From Gautieria morchelliformis (Eukaryota; Basidiomycota; Agaricomycetes; Gomphales; Gomphaceae): a DNA stretch of 64,000 nt. Every line of letters starts with the position of its first letter. Positions within the stretch are counted from its first letter, which is position 1. A model generated the notes under the pieces. It had not been told where the DNA came from. It saw only the letters and a list, made by a program, of their open reading frames with translations, and ran no database searches. Made by a program: the position numbers and the translations under genes. The stretch is taken from positions 124,001 to 188,000 of the forward strand of contig WHVA01000185.1 in NCBI GenBank assembly GCA_015179125.1. The letters are read 5' to 3'. Shown piece by piece: positions 43,425-53,771 of this stretch.

Positions 43425-43636
43425 TGGCGGGTGCCAAGTGTTGTCCCTGGCTGCGCAGCGTAGTATAATACGGGCTCGCTGACATTGGGGGTCCTTAGAC
43501 TTTTCTCTTTGGATTTCCCCTTGTCAGGTGAGAATCCCCTCTCTTGTATGCTCTGTTCATTTATACAGACTTTGGATTTCCCCTTGTCAGTTGTGTGGTA
43601 GTGTGATCTCCACGACTAGCCAGGGTTGCCCTTACA
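43174..43636 (+). repeat. 3' LTR of gypsy A2
   Basis: 463 bp, preceded by the purine tract AGAGAGGGGGTGA (43161-43173). It differs from the 5' LTR by C to A in the TTCCG run and T to G in GTAGTTTGATC. Confidence 0.96.
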
Positions 43637-43641
43637 AGGGC

Positions 43642-43816
43642 ACTGCAGAACTTGACCAATGGGTGGTATTCTGAATGCTATGTAGTGACAGGTAAGAGGA
43701 AGATGCGATGGGAACTGCTGGCCGGTTCCCACGCATAAACTATACAGTGGGTCCCTAAGGGGCCCACTGGGATTATGTAATAACTATTGTACATGTAGAC
43801 ACATAGGTTATTTACA
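43642..43816 (-). repeat. 3' LTR of element D, proximal part
   Basis: Ends TTATTTACA at 43816; on the minus strand the LTR therefore starts TGTAAATAACC, directly after the purine tract AGAGGGGGAGGG (43817-43828). It continues at 37418 on the other side of gypsy A2. Confidence 0.85.
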
Positions 43817-43849
43817 CCCTCCCCCTCTATAGACAACTATAGGGGTCAA

Positions 43850-45834
43850 CTACGACTCATAGAGGTCATCCATAATGGAGTCCTCTAGAGTGGCCGATAT
43901 GATGCCGTCGTCATTGTACAGGGCCGGTGGAGCGCGTGACTCCTCCGGGGGCACCTCTGCGTCATCGGTGGTGATTGGGTGAGGCTGGTCAGCCTCACCA
44001 CTAGCGGCGGTATCCGCTTGGGTGATGAGGCCAGCGTCCTCGCAGAGCATGGCCTCCATGGCCGGGTCCTCAGTCTGAGGAGGGGGCCGGAAGCGCGCCA
44101 GCTCTTGGTCAAGCTGAGCGTGAGTGAGGGGTCGCGGCACCGTGGCCCTCACATGGCTGGTCTCAAGGACCTTTTGTTGGCCCTCACGGGCGGCAGCACT
44201 GAATGCCGTGCCGGTGATACTGCATTGACCATAGTGTTCAATGCGTGCCACTCGCTCGCGAGTGACCCCTGCGTAGCGGGCCAACCATCTCACGATCTCG
44301 GCGAGGGGGATGTCGGGGCCGGCTCAGCCCCCCACGGGGAATGGGCCCATGATGGAGAGCCGCAGGGTGGTGCTCTGAGGCGTCAGCACTTCCCTGGCGT
44401 CGATGAGGCTCGACCATTGGTCTGTCGAGCCGAATAGGTCGACTAGCCTCGCCCTGAGAGGTGATGCAACCCCTTTGACCCGGGGTGCAAGGGCCTTCAA
44501 CCACATCCAGACGTCCATGTCATCTAGGTTGAAGGTGCCAACCGCGTTGTCACAGATGGCTGATGGGATTCCTTCAGGGTTGTGTATCCAACCCTTTATG
44601 ATGGCCGCGATATCCTGCGGGGTACCGCCTGCTATCACGAGACAATCCCTTTTGGGATTGCAAGCGCGTTGTTCGCGCTCGATGCATTTAAATACGCCGA
44701 TCATCTCGCACGTACGCGCGAGCTGTGGCGTTTCTTTTGCCCGCGCTAGGAGTTTGACGAAGCGTGGGTCGTCGAGCGGGCAGATGTCGTACCATTGAGT
44801 ACGACGCTGTTGGGCCTTCCCTACCAGCCGTGGCAGGAGGCCCGTCTCGGAGATCGGTGGATCTCCAAGTGGGATGAGCGTCCCCTCCCCTGGGTAGGGA
44901 GGGTGAACTGTCCCCGCCGGTGGAGGCAGGGTCACTCCAGGCCCGATGTACTGGGCCTTGACCTGTGCTATCCGCCATTGAAGGGCGGGGTCGTTGACAG
45001 TGTGCGACGATGACGCCACTAGGTAAGCGCTAATCGCGCTTTCCCTCGCAATAGCTAGCCCATTGACGGTGTTGGGGGTGCCGCGCAATTTCTTGCGCTT
45101 TTTCTTTGGCTGCTCTGCCAGCCGCTGTGCCCTTTCCGGGTCGTACGTCTTCCGGACGGATGAGTCTGACTCCCATCCTCTGGGACGCCGTACGCAGAGT
45201 CGGAAGGTGCGCTATGCCCTTCCGTCGTTGTCGTCGTCAGGGTCGGCGCTGACAATTGGGACGCTATCCCCGATGTTGCACGCGCTGGCAAAGGCGCCGT
45301 CGCGCAAGATGATGATGGCCCGGCCACTGGGTCCGTGGCCGGGTCATGTCGCGGCCTTTTTGAGGCAGCGTGGACCAGGGTAACCTGGAGCTGGGCTGGA
45401 CTCAGCTGCTGCTCCAGTTCCTTGATCTTGGCGTGCTCGGTTTCGAGCGCGTCTTCACGGCCTTCGAGCGCGTGTTCCAATTCCTTGACCTCTTTTTTGA
45501 GGTCGTGGATGTCCCGGAGGAGCTCTTCTCGCGCGTCACGCGCGATGCCCCTTGGGAGCCATCCCCAGGCTGCATCGACGGCGTCGCCGATGTCTTCGTC
45601 CCGCAATTTGACCTTGCGGGTGCCTGTCGCGGCTCTTAAGTGTGCGGCGTAGTCCGCGCACATTGCGCAATTGTCCGGGTGGACGATGGCGAGGGCGTCC
45701 TCCCATCCCACGATCATCCAGTGCTCCTGGTCTACTGGAGCACAGAGAATATCTGCGGCCCCCTGTCTCGGGGCCATTGCTCGCGTTGTGGACGTTGACA
45801 GATCAACGTCCATCCCATCTTTGGGGGGCATCAT
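43850..45834 (-). pseudogene. ORF3 of element D: extra sense ORF between integrase and 3' LTR
   Basis: About 660 codons in three pieces. 45834-45055 holds a CxxC pair (NCAMCADY), then a long coiled coil (LLRDIHDLKKEVKELEHALE, ETEHAKIKELEQQL) and a Ser/Thr-rich, basic stretch. 45088-44324 is in another frame (QWRIAQVKAQYIGPGVTLPP, YDICPLDDPRFVKLLARAKE, MDVWMWLKALAPRVKGV). 44293-43850 ends in NDDGIISATLEDSIMDDLYE. One frameshift near 45070 and one stop at 44324 separate them. No TM segment or signal peptide is seen, so it is not a typical env. It may be a relocated gag-like or accessory protein; function unknown. Confidence 0.6.
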
Positions 45835-46031
45835 CTTTGTGGGGATGATGGTGGTAGGCTTCCAAGAAGTGATGCGCCCTCGGAAAGATCCGAGGTGAAA
45901 ATTTAACCGTGCCGTGGGCGGCGCGTCACGTGGTCTGCATGTGACAGATGCATCTAGCAGCGTCTGGGGAGGTCGCGTGGCTTGCTCACCCCCCGAAGCT
46001 CTAGATAGCTATCTAGGGCTTCAAGGTCCTT

Positions 46032-47165
46032 TCAGGACGACATGGGTTCCCATGTCACGTCGCCTAGGGTCCAATGGCCCTGGAACTCCAGGTCCGTCGA
46101 GTTTATCCATCGATGTGTGATAATCTCGTTGACGAGCCACTCCTCGTCGTCATTCGCTCCGAAGTCATAAAATGACTTGGCCTCACGACGAGGGAACAAT
46201 TCATCGTTGTTAGCCTCATATCGCCGTACGAGGCTTGAATGGAAGACCGGCGAAATGCAACAGCTTTTCAGCTCATCGGGAAGATCAAGGGTCACCGTCG
46301 AGGCATCTTTGTGAGCCTCGACAACGCGGTACGGTCGGATGTACCGCGGGACTAGTTTTCTTGCTCTTCCTTTCGGGAGAGTTAGGTTTTGTGTCGAAAG
46401 GTAGACTCGGTCATTGGCCGCGTACCTGTCGCTCGCCATACGTTTCTTGTTTGCATGAAACGTTTGCGTCACTTCATGCTCTATGATTGCATTGTGTGCC
46501 GCCATCAGGTTCCATTTTGCCTGATGTGCAAACTGGGCTACCCCCTTGAACGGGGTGTCCACGGCTATGGGGAGGTCTATCCGCGGCATATAGCCGTGGT
46601 TCAGCTCAAAAGGTGCGAACCCTGTGGTCACGCTGATGTTGCTGTTGAGGGCGACCTCAACCATTGGGCATTTCAATGCCCAATCCTGCTGATCGTCTCT
46701 GACGACCGCGCGCAATATCTGGCCGATTGAGCGGTTTGCCCGCTCAGTGGCTCCATCCGTTTGGGGATGGAAGGCAGTTGACATGAGGAGCTTAGTCCCC
46801 ATGAGTCGCTGTAGTTCACGCCAGAAGATTGACGTGAACTTCGAGTCTCTGTCCGAGAAGATGGAGTCAGGAACTCCGTGGAGTTGAACAACCTCCTTCA
46901 GAAACAGCCAGGCTACTCCCTTGGCTGACACGCTCGTCGTGGTTGGTACGAGGTGTACGAGCGACGTTAGTCGGTCGATGACTACCATCAGGTAGTCACA
47001 GTCGTTGGATCTGGGCAGGGGCCCCATGAAGTCGATGCCAATCGACTGCCACGGCCTATCTGGAATGGGTAGGCTGTGTAGTAGGCCTTTGGGCCGTTGT
47101 GGTCCGGTTTTCGTCATCTGACACCTCGCGCACGATGTGCAGAACGCTTCTATGTCTGGGTTCAT
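46032..47165 (-). pseudogene. Element D integrase and chromodomain-like end
   Basis: Starts in the zinc finger (CTSCARCQMTKTG). Core: SIGIDFMGPLPRSNDCDYLM (first Asp), FSDRDSKFTSIFWREL (second Asp) and FHPQTDGATERANRSIGQIL (Glu). Then NDRVYLSTQNLTLPKGRARK and CCISPVFHSSLVRRYEAN, and a diverged chromodomain-like tail (INSTDLEFQGHWTLGDVTWE). This piece is uninterrupted, but the HH half of the finger lies upstream behind a stop at about 47188 (QIVGHYGHLKTSNYV). Confidence 0.88.
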
Positions 47166-47186
47166 GCCCTGCCACCAATATGCTCT

Positions 47187-49867
47187 TCAAACATAGTTCG
47201 AAGTCTTCAGATGGCCGTAGTGGCCGACTATCTGATGTGCCCGATCGATAATAATTTCGATCAGCTTCCTTCCCCCTTGAACAGCAGAGTGGCGGACAGC
47301 AATGACGTCTCTTTTGAGCTGGTTCTTAGTCCAGATCAGCCTGTCCTGGATCCCGAACCTCGGTTGCGCATCTGGGTGCGCCATGATCTTTGTGAACATG
47401 GCGTCCCTGTGGTATGCATCTCGTAGGACCTTAGACAGGTCTACGCCTTGCTCGATGACCCGGCGCAGGGGTGCACCATCATTTCCTGCGGCGATGACTC
47501 TGACGTCATCGTTGCATGATGCGGCGACGCTCGCGGGCTTTTGTGAGCCCTCGTTTAATGCAGCGGATTCTCTTATTCTCACCTCTGTCTTCTCAGCGAG
47601 GCATTTAGAGTGTCTTGTCACCGCTGTTCGCAGCTCGATATACCGGTCGGTGGGCAATAACTCACCGTCCAGGTCTAAACGCGCATCTGCGTTCACGAAG
47701 ACGTGGTCGGGTGATTGTCATCACTCGTGTCGTTCTCATAGTAGCGCGACAGGCAGTCCGCTACCTTGTTCTCTACACCGTCAACATGAACGGTGTTGAA
47801 ATTGAACCGGGAGAGAAACTCCCACCATCTGACCTGGCGGTCAGATAGGCTCTTCTGGGTCTCAAAGTACTCGAGCCCTTTGTGGTCTGTGACGAGGGTG
47901 AACCTTCGCCCCAGCAGTTTGTCCTCACATTTCATGAGAGCCTTGAGCACCGCGATCGTCTTGTGCTCGTGAGTCCGGTAGTGTTGCTGAGCAACACTGA
48001 ACTTCCTTGACAAGAAGCCGGCAGGTCGACAGGTTTTCCAGTCAGGACCTTGGCTGTAGACCGCACCGACGCCGGCTTTTGACCCATCGGTGATCACCCA
48101 GATCAGCTCTGGGCACCTTGCGTCTACTGGATGCAGGATCGGGGCCTTACAGGCCAACGCCTTAATGCTTTGCCAGCATTTGTCTAGTAGTGGAGTCCAT
48201 TCAAATGGACGGTTATTACGCACACAGCCCGATAGTGGGGTGGTATATGCGCTGACATCTGGCATGTAGTGTGCCAGATACTGTACCAGCCTGAGGAAAC
48301 GCTGGACGTCGTTGAACATCCGTGGCCTACGCCACTCGCGGATGCATTGCATCTTGTCCTCGTCGGCATGTACCCCTCGGCCATCGATGATATGGCCGAG
48401 ACACACCATTCAGATGGAATAGAGGTCCACCTTTTTCTTGCTCAGAAAAAGGTGATTCTTCCTCAGTCTGTCAAAGATGATGTAGAGGTGCTCTTCATGC
48501 TCTTGTATTGATAGCGAGAATATGAAGATGTCGTCCATGTATACATGGATGAAGCGACCTATGCAGTCGTGGAAAATGCCTGTCATCAGCCGTTGGAATG
48601 TTGATGGGGCATTACAGTCCCCCATCTGTATCACCTGGCTCCTGAAGGTGCCAAGGATCGGGGCAAAGGCAGTCTTTGCTATGTGATCCAGATGGATCCG
48701 GATCTGCTTGTATGCTTCTGACATATTGAGTTTTGTTCGATACCGACAGCGAGCCATGTCGCTGCGGATGATATCATGATCCGGGAAGGGCATGACATCC
48801 TTCACCGTGTTCTTGTTCTGCTGGCGCAGATCGAAGACGGTTCGCAATGTACCGTTCTTCTTCAGCACACACAGCATGGGCACGGCCTGCTGCGCGACTG
48901 CCGGAATCCACCACTTTGCAGTGGTGTATCGTTCTATCTTAGCCGACAGTTCCTCTCAGAAGTGTTCGGGGCATTTCGGTAGTCGATACCACATGTACTT
49001 GTTGGGATCGATGAGGTTGATCTCATGGTTGATCTCCCATAGTGGCGGGAGTTCTAATGGAATTCCACTGACTAAGTCAGTGATTCGTTCCATCCATTCC
49101 TCGCGGAGGCGAGGAAGGTCATCATCCATGAGGATGATGGTGGTAGTTGGCTTAGAAGCCATTAGGCGCTGTGGGCGTCTATTAGGTCCCGCGGCGCACG
49201 GAACCGCTTTCCTCTTCCCCATCGCTTTCACCGTTAGGTGAGAGTGCCTCTCCCTATGGTTGTAGGGTGAGTTTGAGGACGAGTCGTGGGACGACTCGTC
49301 CTCCTGGCTTCAATGAGCCAGGTTAGGCTTCGGTGCCTGGGTGATCCTGCTCACCCGTGGCCCTTTGTCCTCGTTTGTCGATCCATCGTCGTCGAACGAG
49401 ACCTTGCCCGTGGGGATCACTTCGTTCCCCTTGCGGATCGTCCCTGGGCTCGAGAAGTCCAGGGTTATGCCGAATCTCCTTAGGAACGGAGTCCCTAAGA
49501 TAGCGTCGTAATATTCGACGTTCACTACATTGAAATATTCGTCGTATGTCTCACGACCAAATTTGATGGTCGTGTTCGTTCCATAGTTGATCGTGGAACG
49601 GCTGCCTATGCAGGCTAGCTGCAGCGTGATTGGCTGCTCCAGGGAGGATGTCTTCATCCCTGTGGCTCGCGTGAATTCGGGGGATAGCAGTACCCCTTCG
49701 CTGCTGCTATCTAGCAGGCAGTGCGCTTTTACGCCGTTTATTTCCCAGTACCCCAATAGGGTACGGTTCTCACTGCGTGGGCACGTTGGCCGCGTCCTGT
49801 GTTTGCTTCGGTGGTGATACACCGGCTCGGCCGCCTTGTCTGGTGTGACTGACATGCGTGCTGCCAT
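47187..49867 (-). pseudogene. Element D protease, RT and RNase H, several stops
   Basis: Protease piece 49867-49310: NGVKAHCLLDSSSEGVLLSP, where the usual D-S-G is D-S-S, and DAILGTPFLRRFGITLDFS. RT 49231-48410: LRTVFDLRQQNKNTVKDVMP and the catalytic box VYMDDIFIFSLS. RNase H 48409-47693: ITDGSKAGVGAVYSQ and FTLVTDHKGLEYFETQK. The linker to integrase is 47696-47187. Stops at about 49310, 48957, 48411 and 47188 and a frameshift near 47695 make it inactive. Confidence 0.88.
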
Positions 49868-50011
49868 GACTTTCTTGCGGTTTCATCCTCCGGCGCGAAT
49901 CTGATCGCGCTGGACCTGTAGGTGGTGTCTTCCATCTCCTCATCCCATTCATAGTATTGGGATGGCTCGGGGTCCCACTCTTCAGCGGGCGCGTCTCCGT
50001 TGTCTGGAGTG

Positions 50012-50501
50012 TGTAAGGGCAACCCTGGCTGGTTGTGGAGATCACACTACCACACAACTGACAAGGGGAAATCCAAAGTCTGTATAAATGAACAGAGCCT
50101 ACAAGAGAGGGGATTCTCACCTGACAAGGGGAAATCCAAAGAGAAAAGTCTAAGGACCCCCAATGTCAGCGAGCCCGTATTATACTACGTTGCGCAGCCA
50201 GGGACAACACTTGGCACCCGCCATCAGCCCTGCACCTCCCTGACCACCCTGACCCTTGATCGACCCTTGATGCCACCTATTACACGAGTCGCTTGATTTC
50301 CGACACTGTTCCGAGGGTGGAACTTGGAAATTGGAGTGGAACTGGCAAGGCGAACAGAACTGGTGGAAGTTCTCCCAGAAGCGGAATCATTTCCGAAGGC
50401 GGAGGCGGAGATGGAATTGGAACCGGAAGCGGAGTCGGAAATGGAGTTGGAACTGGGTGTGGTGTCAGAACTGGAAATGGAAAACAGGGTGTCCCCTGAC
50501 A
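50012..50501 (-). mobile_element. Solo LTR of gypsy family A in element D, TSD GAGTG
   Basis: 490 bp, TGTAAGGGCAACC to GTCCCCTGACA on the plus strand, with perfect duplications GAGTG at 50007-50011 and 50502-50506. It interrupts the gag-pol frame of element D. It is a diverged family-A LTR with small insertions relative to the A2 LTRs. Confidence 0.95.
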
Positions 50502-50506
50502 GAGTG

Positions 50507-52940
50507 TCGTTGGGTTGGGGATCACCCTCCCCTTCTTCATCAATTTGATGGAGAGAATTTTGACCGAGATCCGTCTCCAGATCTTCGGTCTCCTCTTCGT
50601 GCCTCGCAGCCGCTGTCCTGATACTGGACTTAAGCCAGGGGCATTCCGCCCTCTTGTGGCTGGGTTGGCCGCATTCGAAGCACGTGGTGCTGCTTTGGCC
50701 ACTGCTGGGCCGATCGTTAGGTCGGCCTGACGCCTTCGCCGGTGGGGCAGGTCGCGGGGACGACCCTGATGCTTGAGGCTGTTTAGCTTCAGGTGGGCGT
50801 CCAGCTTGTGCTGGGCGTGGGGGCGGCAGCCGTTGTCCTGTTCCGCTTCTTGAGAATAGGCTGGGCCTGGTCAGGCCCGTTTGTGTCAACGGCTTGCTCC
50901 CTGTGAGCCGGGCAGCGCTTGCCGTTGCTGCTGCGCTTTCTGCGCGGCGCATCCCCATGTTGTATCGGGATGCCTCCTCGATCATCCGGGCCATCTCAAA
51001 GAGTTGCTCTATTGAGCTGCTTTCAGCATTATAGCCCTTTTTGAGGACTTCGTTGTGCAGCGTTTCATGCAGCGCCGACACGAACCGTCTCCGGAACGTG
51101 TAATCGTCTGGCGGCTGTATCATACGTGCCGCGTATTTCATGAGCTCGTTCAGCATTTCCTGAACGGTTTTCATGCCCTGCATGACCGCGTCGAATTTAT
51201 TCGATGCGTGATGGTACGTCAGTGTGTGCAGGAACCTTTTTTGAAGGCCTTGCATCACAGTTTCCAGCGTCCAGCTGTGGACCTGGCGATCGAAGCATTC
51301 TACATTTCAAAGGAACCACTCCTGGGCTTCGCCGGTGAGGCGAGTGCCCACGTAGCCGACCTGCATGTCTATGCTGGTTGGCCCTAGGAGGCAATTCATT
51401 TTCAGCCATCGTAGGATGGCTGCCACGAAGATTTCAAACTCTTCGAGGTCGGATCCCCCGGCATATGGCTCGGGGTGAGCCAATTTCACACCAGCTTTCG
51501 CTAGCACAGACTTCTCCGGGTCTGTGTCCGCGGCGTCTGCTAACGCCACGCAGATCATCCGTGTGATCCCGTCATACAGCTCCATTGGTACGACGTCGGC
51601 CTGGTCAGGGATTCCCTAGCCTTCCATTGGGGCCACGGATCGCTCGCGCGGCTGTGACGCCGCGCGGGGCAGGCTGTTGTATGCCCTGACGGGCCCCGGG
51701 CCCAGATCCAGCTCGGGATCGGGAGCATTTTGTGCTCTCGGTTCCAGGGGCATTTTGTGCCTGGTGTCCCCGGTCAGTCCCGTGTTGCGGATCCGCAGCC
51801 TGCTGTTGTAGGCTGCGCGCGCCTGCCGTGCATCCTGTACGGCTCGCGTGAGCTGCTCGTCGGGCAGCTGAGCGGTGTGGCTGTGGGCCACTGTTTCTTC
51901 AGCGTTCTTCGCTAGTAGCTCGAGTGCCCGCGTGTGGCGGCACGTGGCTGCGGCTTCTTTACGCTGCCAGTGTGCGACTTCAAGCTCTAAGCTCTCGGTC
52001 GTCGTTTCAGAGTCAGGCTCTGAGGTGAGCTGTTCCCTAATGATCTGTTGGATCATCTTACGGCTGTCTGTTGGGGCAGCCAGTTGCTCTTGAGGTTCGT
52101 TCCTGAACCTTACATCCTGTTCGACCGGGACTGCTGGCGGCGGCAATCACTGCTTGTCTCGCTCCTTTCGGCGCGGGTCTTCCACGTCGCGACTGCATTC
52201 GTTGGCTGCGGACTGTCACGAGCTCGGACGAGTTGCGTCGCGTTCCCCACGTGGGCGGAGGGCTTTCTGGACGTCCTCCAGCATGGCTACGTCTTGCAGC
52301 CTGATCTCCTCCACCTGGTGGAGTTCCTTGCCGATTGCTATTAGGGTGGCAGTGGCATTGTCAAGCTGCGATGCCAGCTGATCGTGCTTGTGGCATGTCA
52401 GCGTGCTTCGGTGCAGCGCAGCCTGCACCTGTTTGTTCAGGGCCTCTGCCGTCTCGTGGTCGATGGCGTGAGCCCTCAAGCTCTTGCGACTGGAGCTCGA
52501 GTATTCCGAGCCCTGACCCTCGTCTGGGGCTCATCTTCTTTGCCGTCGTCCCCATTCAGGGACGATCGTCGTCGCTCTACTTCGTGAGAGTCGGTTCGAG
52601 TCGTGGCTTTGTGCCCACCTCGACATTGTTGCTCTACCGTCTGACGACGGCGAGACTTCTCTGCCCTTTCCTTTGTCTCTGGGCAGAGAGGAATGGGGGG
52701 CGGCGCTGGCTCGTTGCCCGGTGTCGTCTCTTCCTCGGCCACACTCGATGAGACGTGGTCAGGGCTTTCCTCGTCCTCTACTGGAGGGACGAGGGCGGTG
52801 AGCTCTACGATCTCTCCGTCTTCTATCGTCCTGGACTCTTGGTCCAGGGTAGCATCAGCCGTCGCGTCGCTGGGCTGTGCCTGGGGCGTGGACCTCGAGC
52901 TCGTCGGTCGTGTCTGTCTTCGACTGCGTGGAATCATCAT
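50507..52940 (-). pseudogene. Element D gag, interrupted
   Basis: The N-terminal part (52940-52476) is disordered and charged. After a frameshift near 52480 one frame carries a helical region (52479-51616), the capsid-like block GLQKRFLHTLTYHHASNKFD ... MIQPPDDYTFRRRFVSALHE, and a CCHC knuckle (CFECGQPSHKRAECPW, about 50620-50670). Stops near 52215, 51617 and 51308 break it. The frame is then interrupted by the solo LTR at 50501, and its continuation (HTPDNGDAPAEEWDPE) is on the far side of that LTR. Confidence 0.85.
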
Positions 52941-53078
52941 GCTCGCAGCCGACAGTAGAGGGTCTACTGGAGGGTCTCAATGATGTTTAGTTGTCGACGC
53001 AGCGATCTTTTTCAAGATTGCTTCGAATCCACTATCGGTTGGTCGCATGGCGATCAACTGCAGGATAGTTCAAAAAGG

Positions 53079-53112
53079 TGTAAAGGATGTTGATCTTAGG
53101 ACCTTGTATCAC
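53079..53112 (-). repeat. 5' LTR remnant of element D
   Basis: TGTAAAGGATGT...ACCTTGTATCAC matches 37379-37412 with one change (C/T). After 34 bp the sequence switches to unrelated DNA, so the rest of the 5' LTR has been lost. Confidence 0.8.
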
Positions 53113-53559
53113 CTGCTAAGCAGGCAGGCTGGATGTGACACTCATCTGCAGGTGGAAATAGTATTAATGTAAATTCAGATACAACCAGCTGAACACGACC
53201 GTGTCTACCTCTCGTTTTTGTCTGATAAACCTGTTCTTCCAAGCCACTCTGGAGAGTTTCCAAATCCTTACCAACATTGACTAGGGTGCCCAGAAACCCT
53301 CATGCTTGGCATGGGTCAGGCATTTGTAATTAATTGCATATGTTTTAAAAAACATTTCTTCCATCCGACGCAATCTGTCTGAACTGTGACTAGGTGTCCT
53401 GGGAAGCAGGTGCCTGGGTTGCAGAGTCATCAAGAGAGAGCTCTCCTTCCTATTGGTCCGACCTCAGCAGAAAATAGAACTTTGATACGTCCTCTAGAGC
53501 CACCTTTGTATTAGGATTTGGGTATTGGTAAGTATAGAACACAGCAGGTAGCAGGGTCG
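53113..53559. other. Unassigned stretch between elements D and H
   Basis: A minus-strand reading gives a piece with VNVGKDLETLQSGLEEQVYQ but with stops, and no family is recognised. It may be a remnant of the copia E interior or of another element. Confidence 0.35.
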
Positions 53560-53771
53560 TGTGGAACGAAGGAGTAAATAATAGTCTGTTATTCTACGAT
53601 CTATGCAAGATCGTCTGTTCCTTATATACTAATTATGATGTTCCTATATTACCAATCTCTTCGAGCTGCTGTGCCGGTGCACCAGCAACCCGGGGTCGAG
53701 AGCGATCTCGAACCTCCGGCTAAGTGCGTGCCGGTCCTGCCTCGGCGGTGTCATCGTCCCGATTACTAACA
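53560..53771 (-). repeat. 3' LTR of copia H
   Basis: 212 bp. The adjacent purine tract on the minus strand is GCTGAGGGGGAG (53772-53783), directly before the LTR start TGTTAGTAATCGG. Confidence 0.9.

Larger units (their letters stand above)
37419..43636 (+). mobile_element. Young, nearly intact Ty3/gypsy element A2, TSD AGGGC
   Basis: 6218 bp with two 463-bp LTRs (37419-37881, 43174-43636) that differ at only two positions, and identical flanking 5-bp duplications AGGGC (37414-37418, 43637-43641). It encodes gag, then protease, RT, RNase H, integrase and chromodomain. A single 23-bp tandem duplication breaks pol. It sits inside the 3' LTR of element D. Confidence 0.97.
37379..53112 (-). mobile_element. 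Large Ty3/gypsy element D with two nested insertions
   Basis: Minus strand: remnant 5' LTR (53079-53112), gag (about 52940-50507), pol (about 50006-46032), an extra ORF3 (45834-43850), PPT, and a 3' LTR split in two by gypsy A2. A family-A solo LTR (50012-50501) sits in the gag-pol junction. The left outer flank TTGAG (37374-37378) lies in copia E. Without its inserts the element would be roughly 9 kb. Confidence 0.85.

Noticed and set aside
43850..45834. Envelope gene that would make element D an errantivirus-like element
   Set aside because: No signal peptide, TM helix, fusion peptide or furin site is visible; the product looks soluble and coiled-coil.
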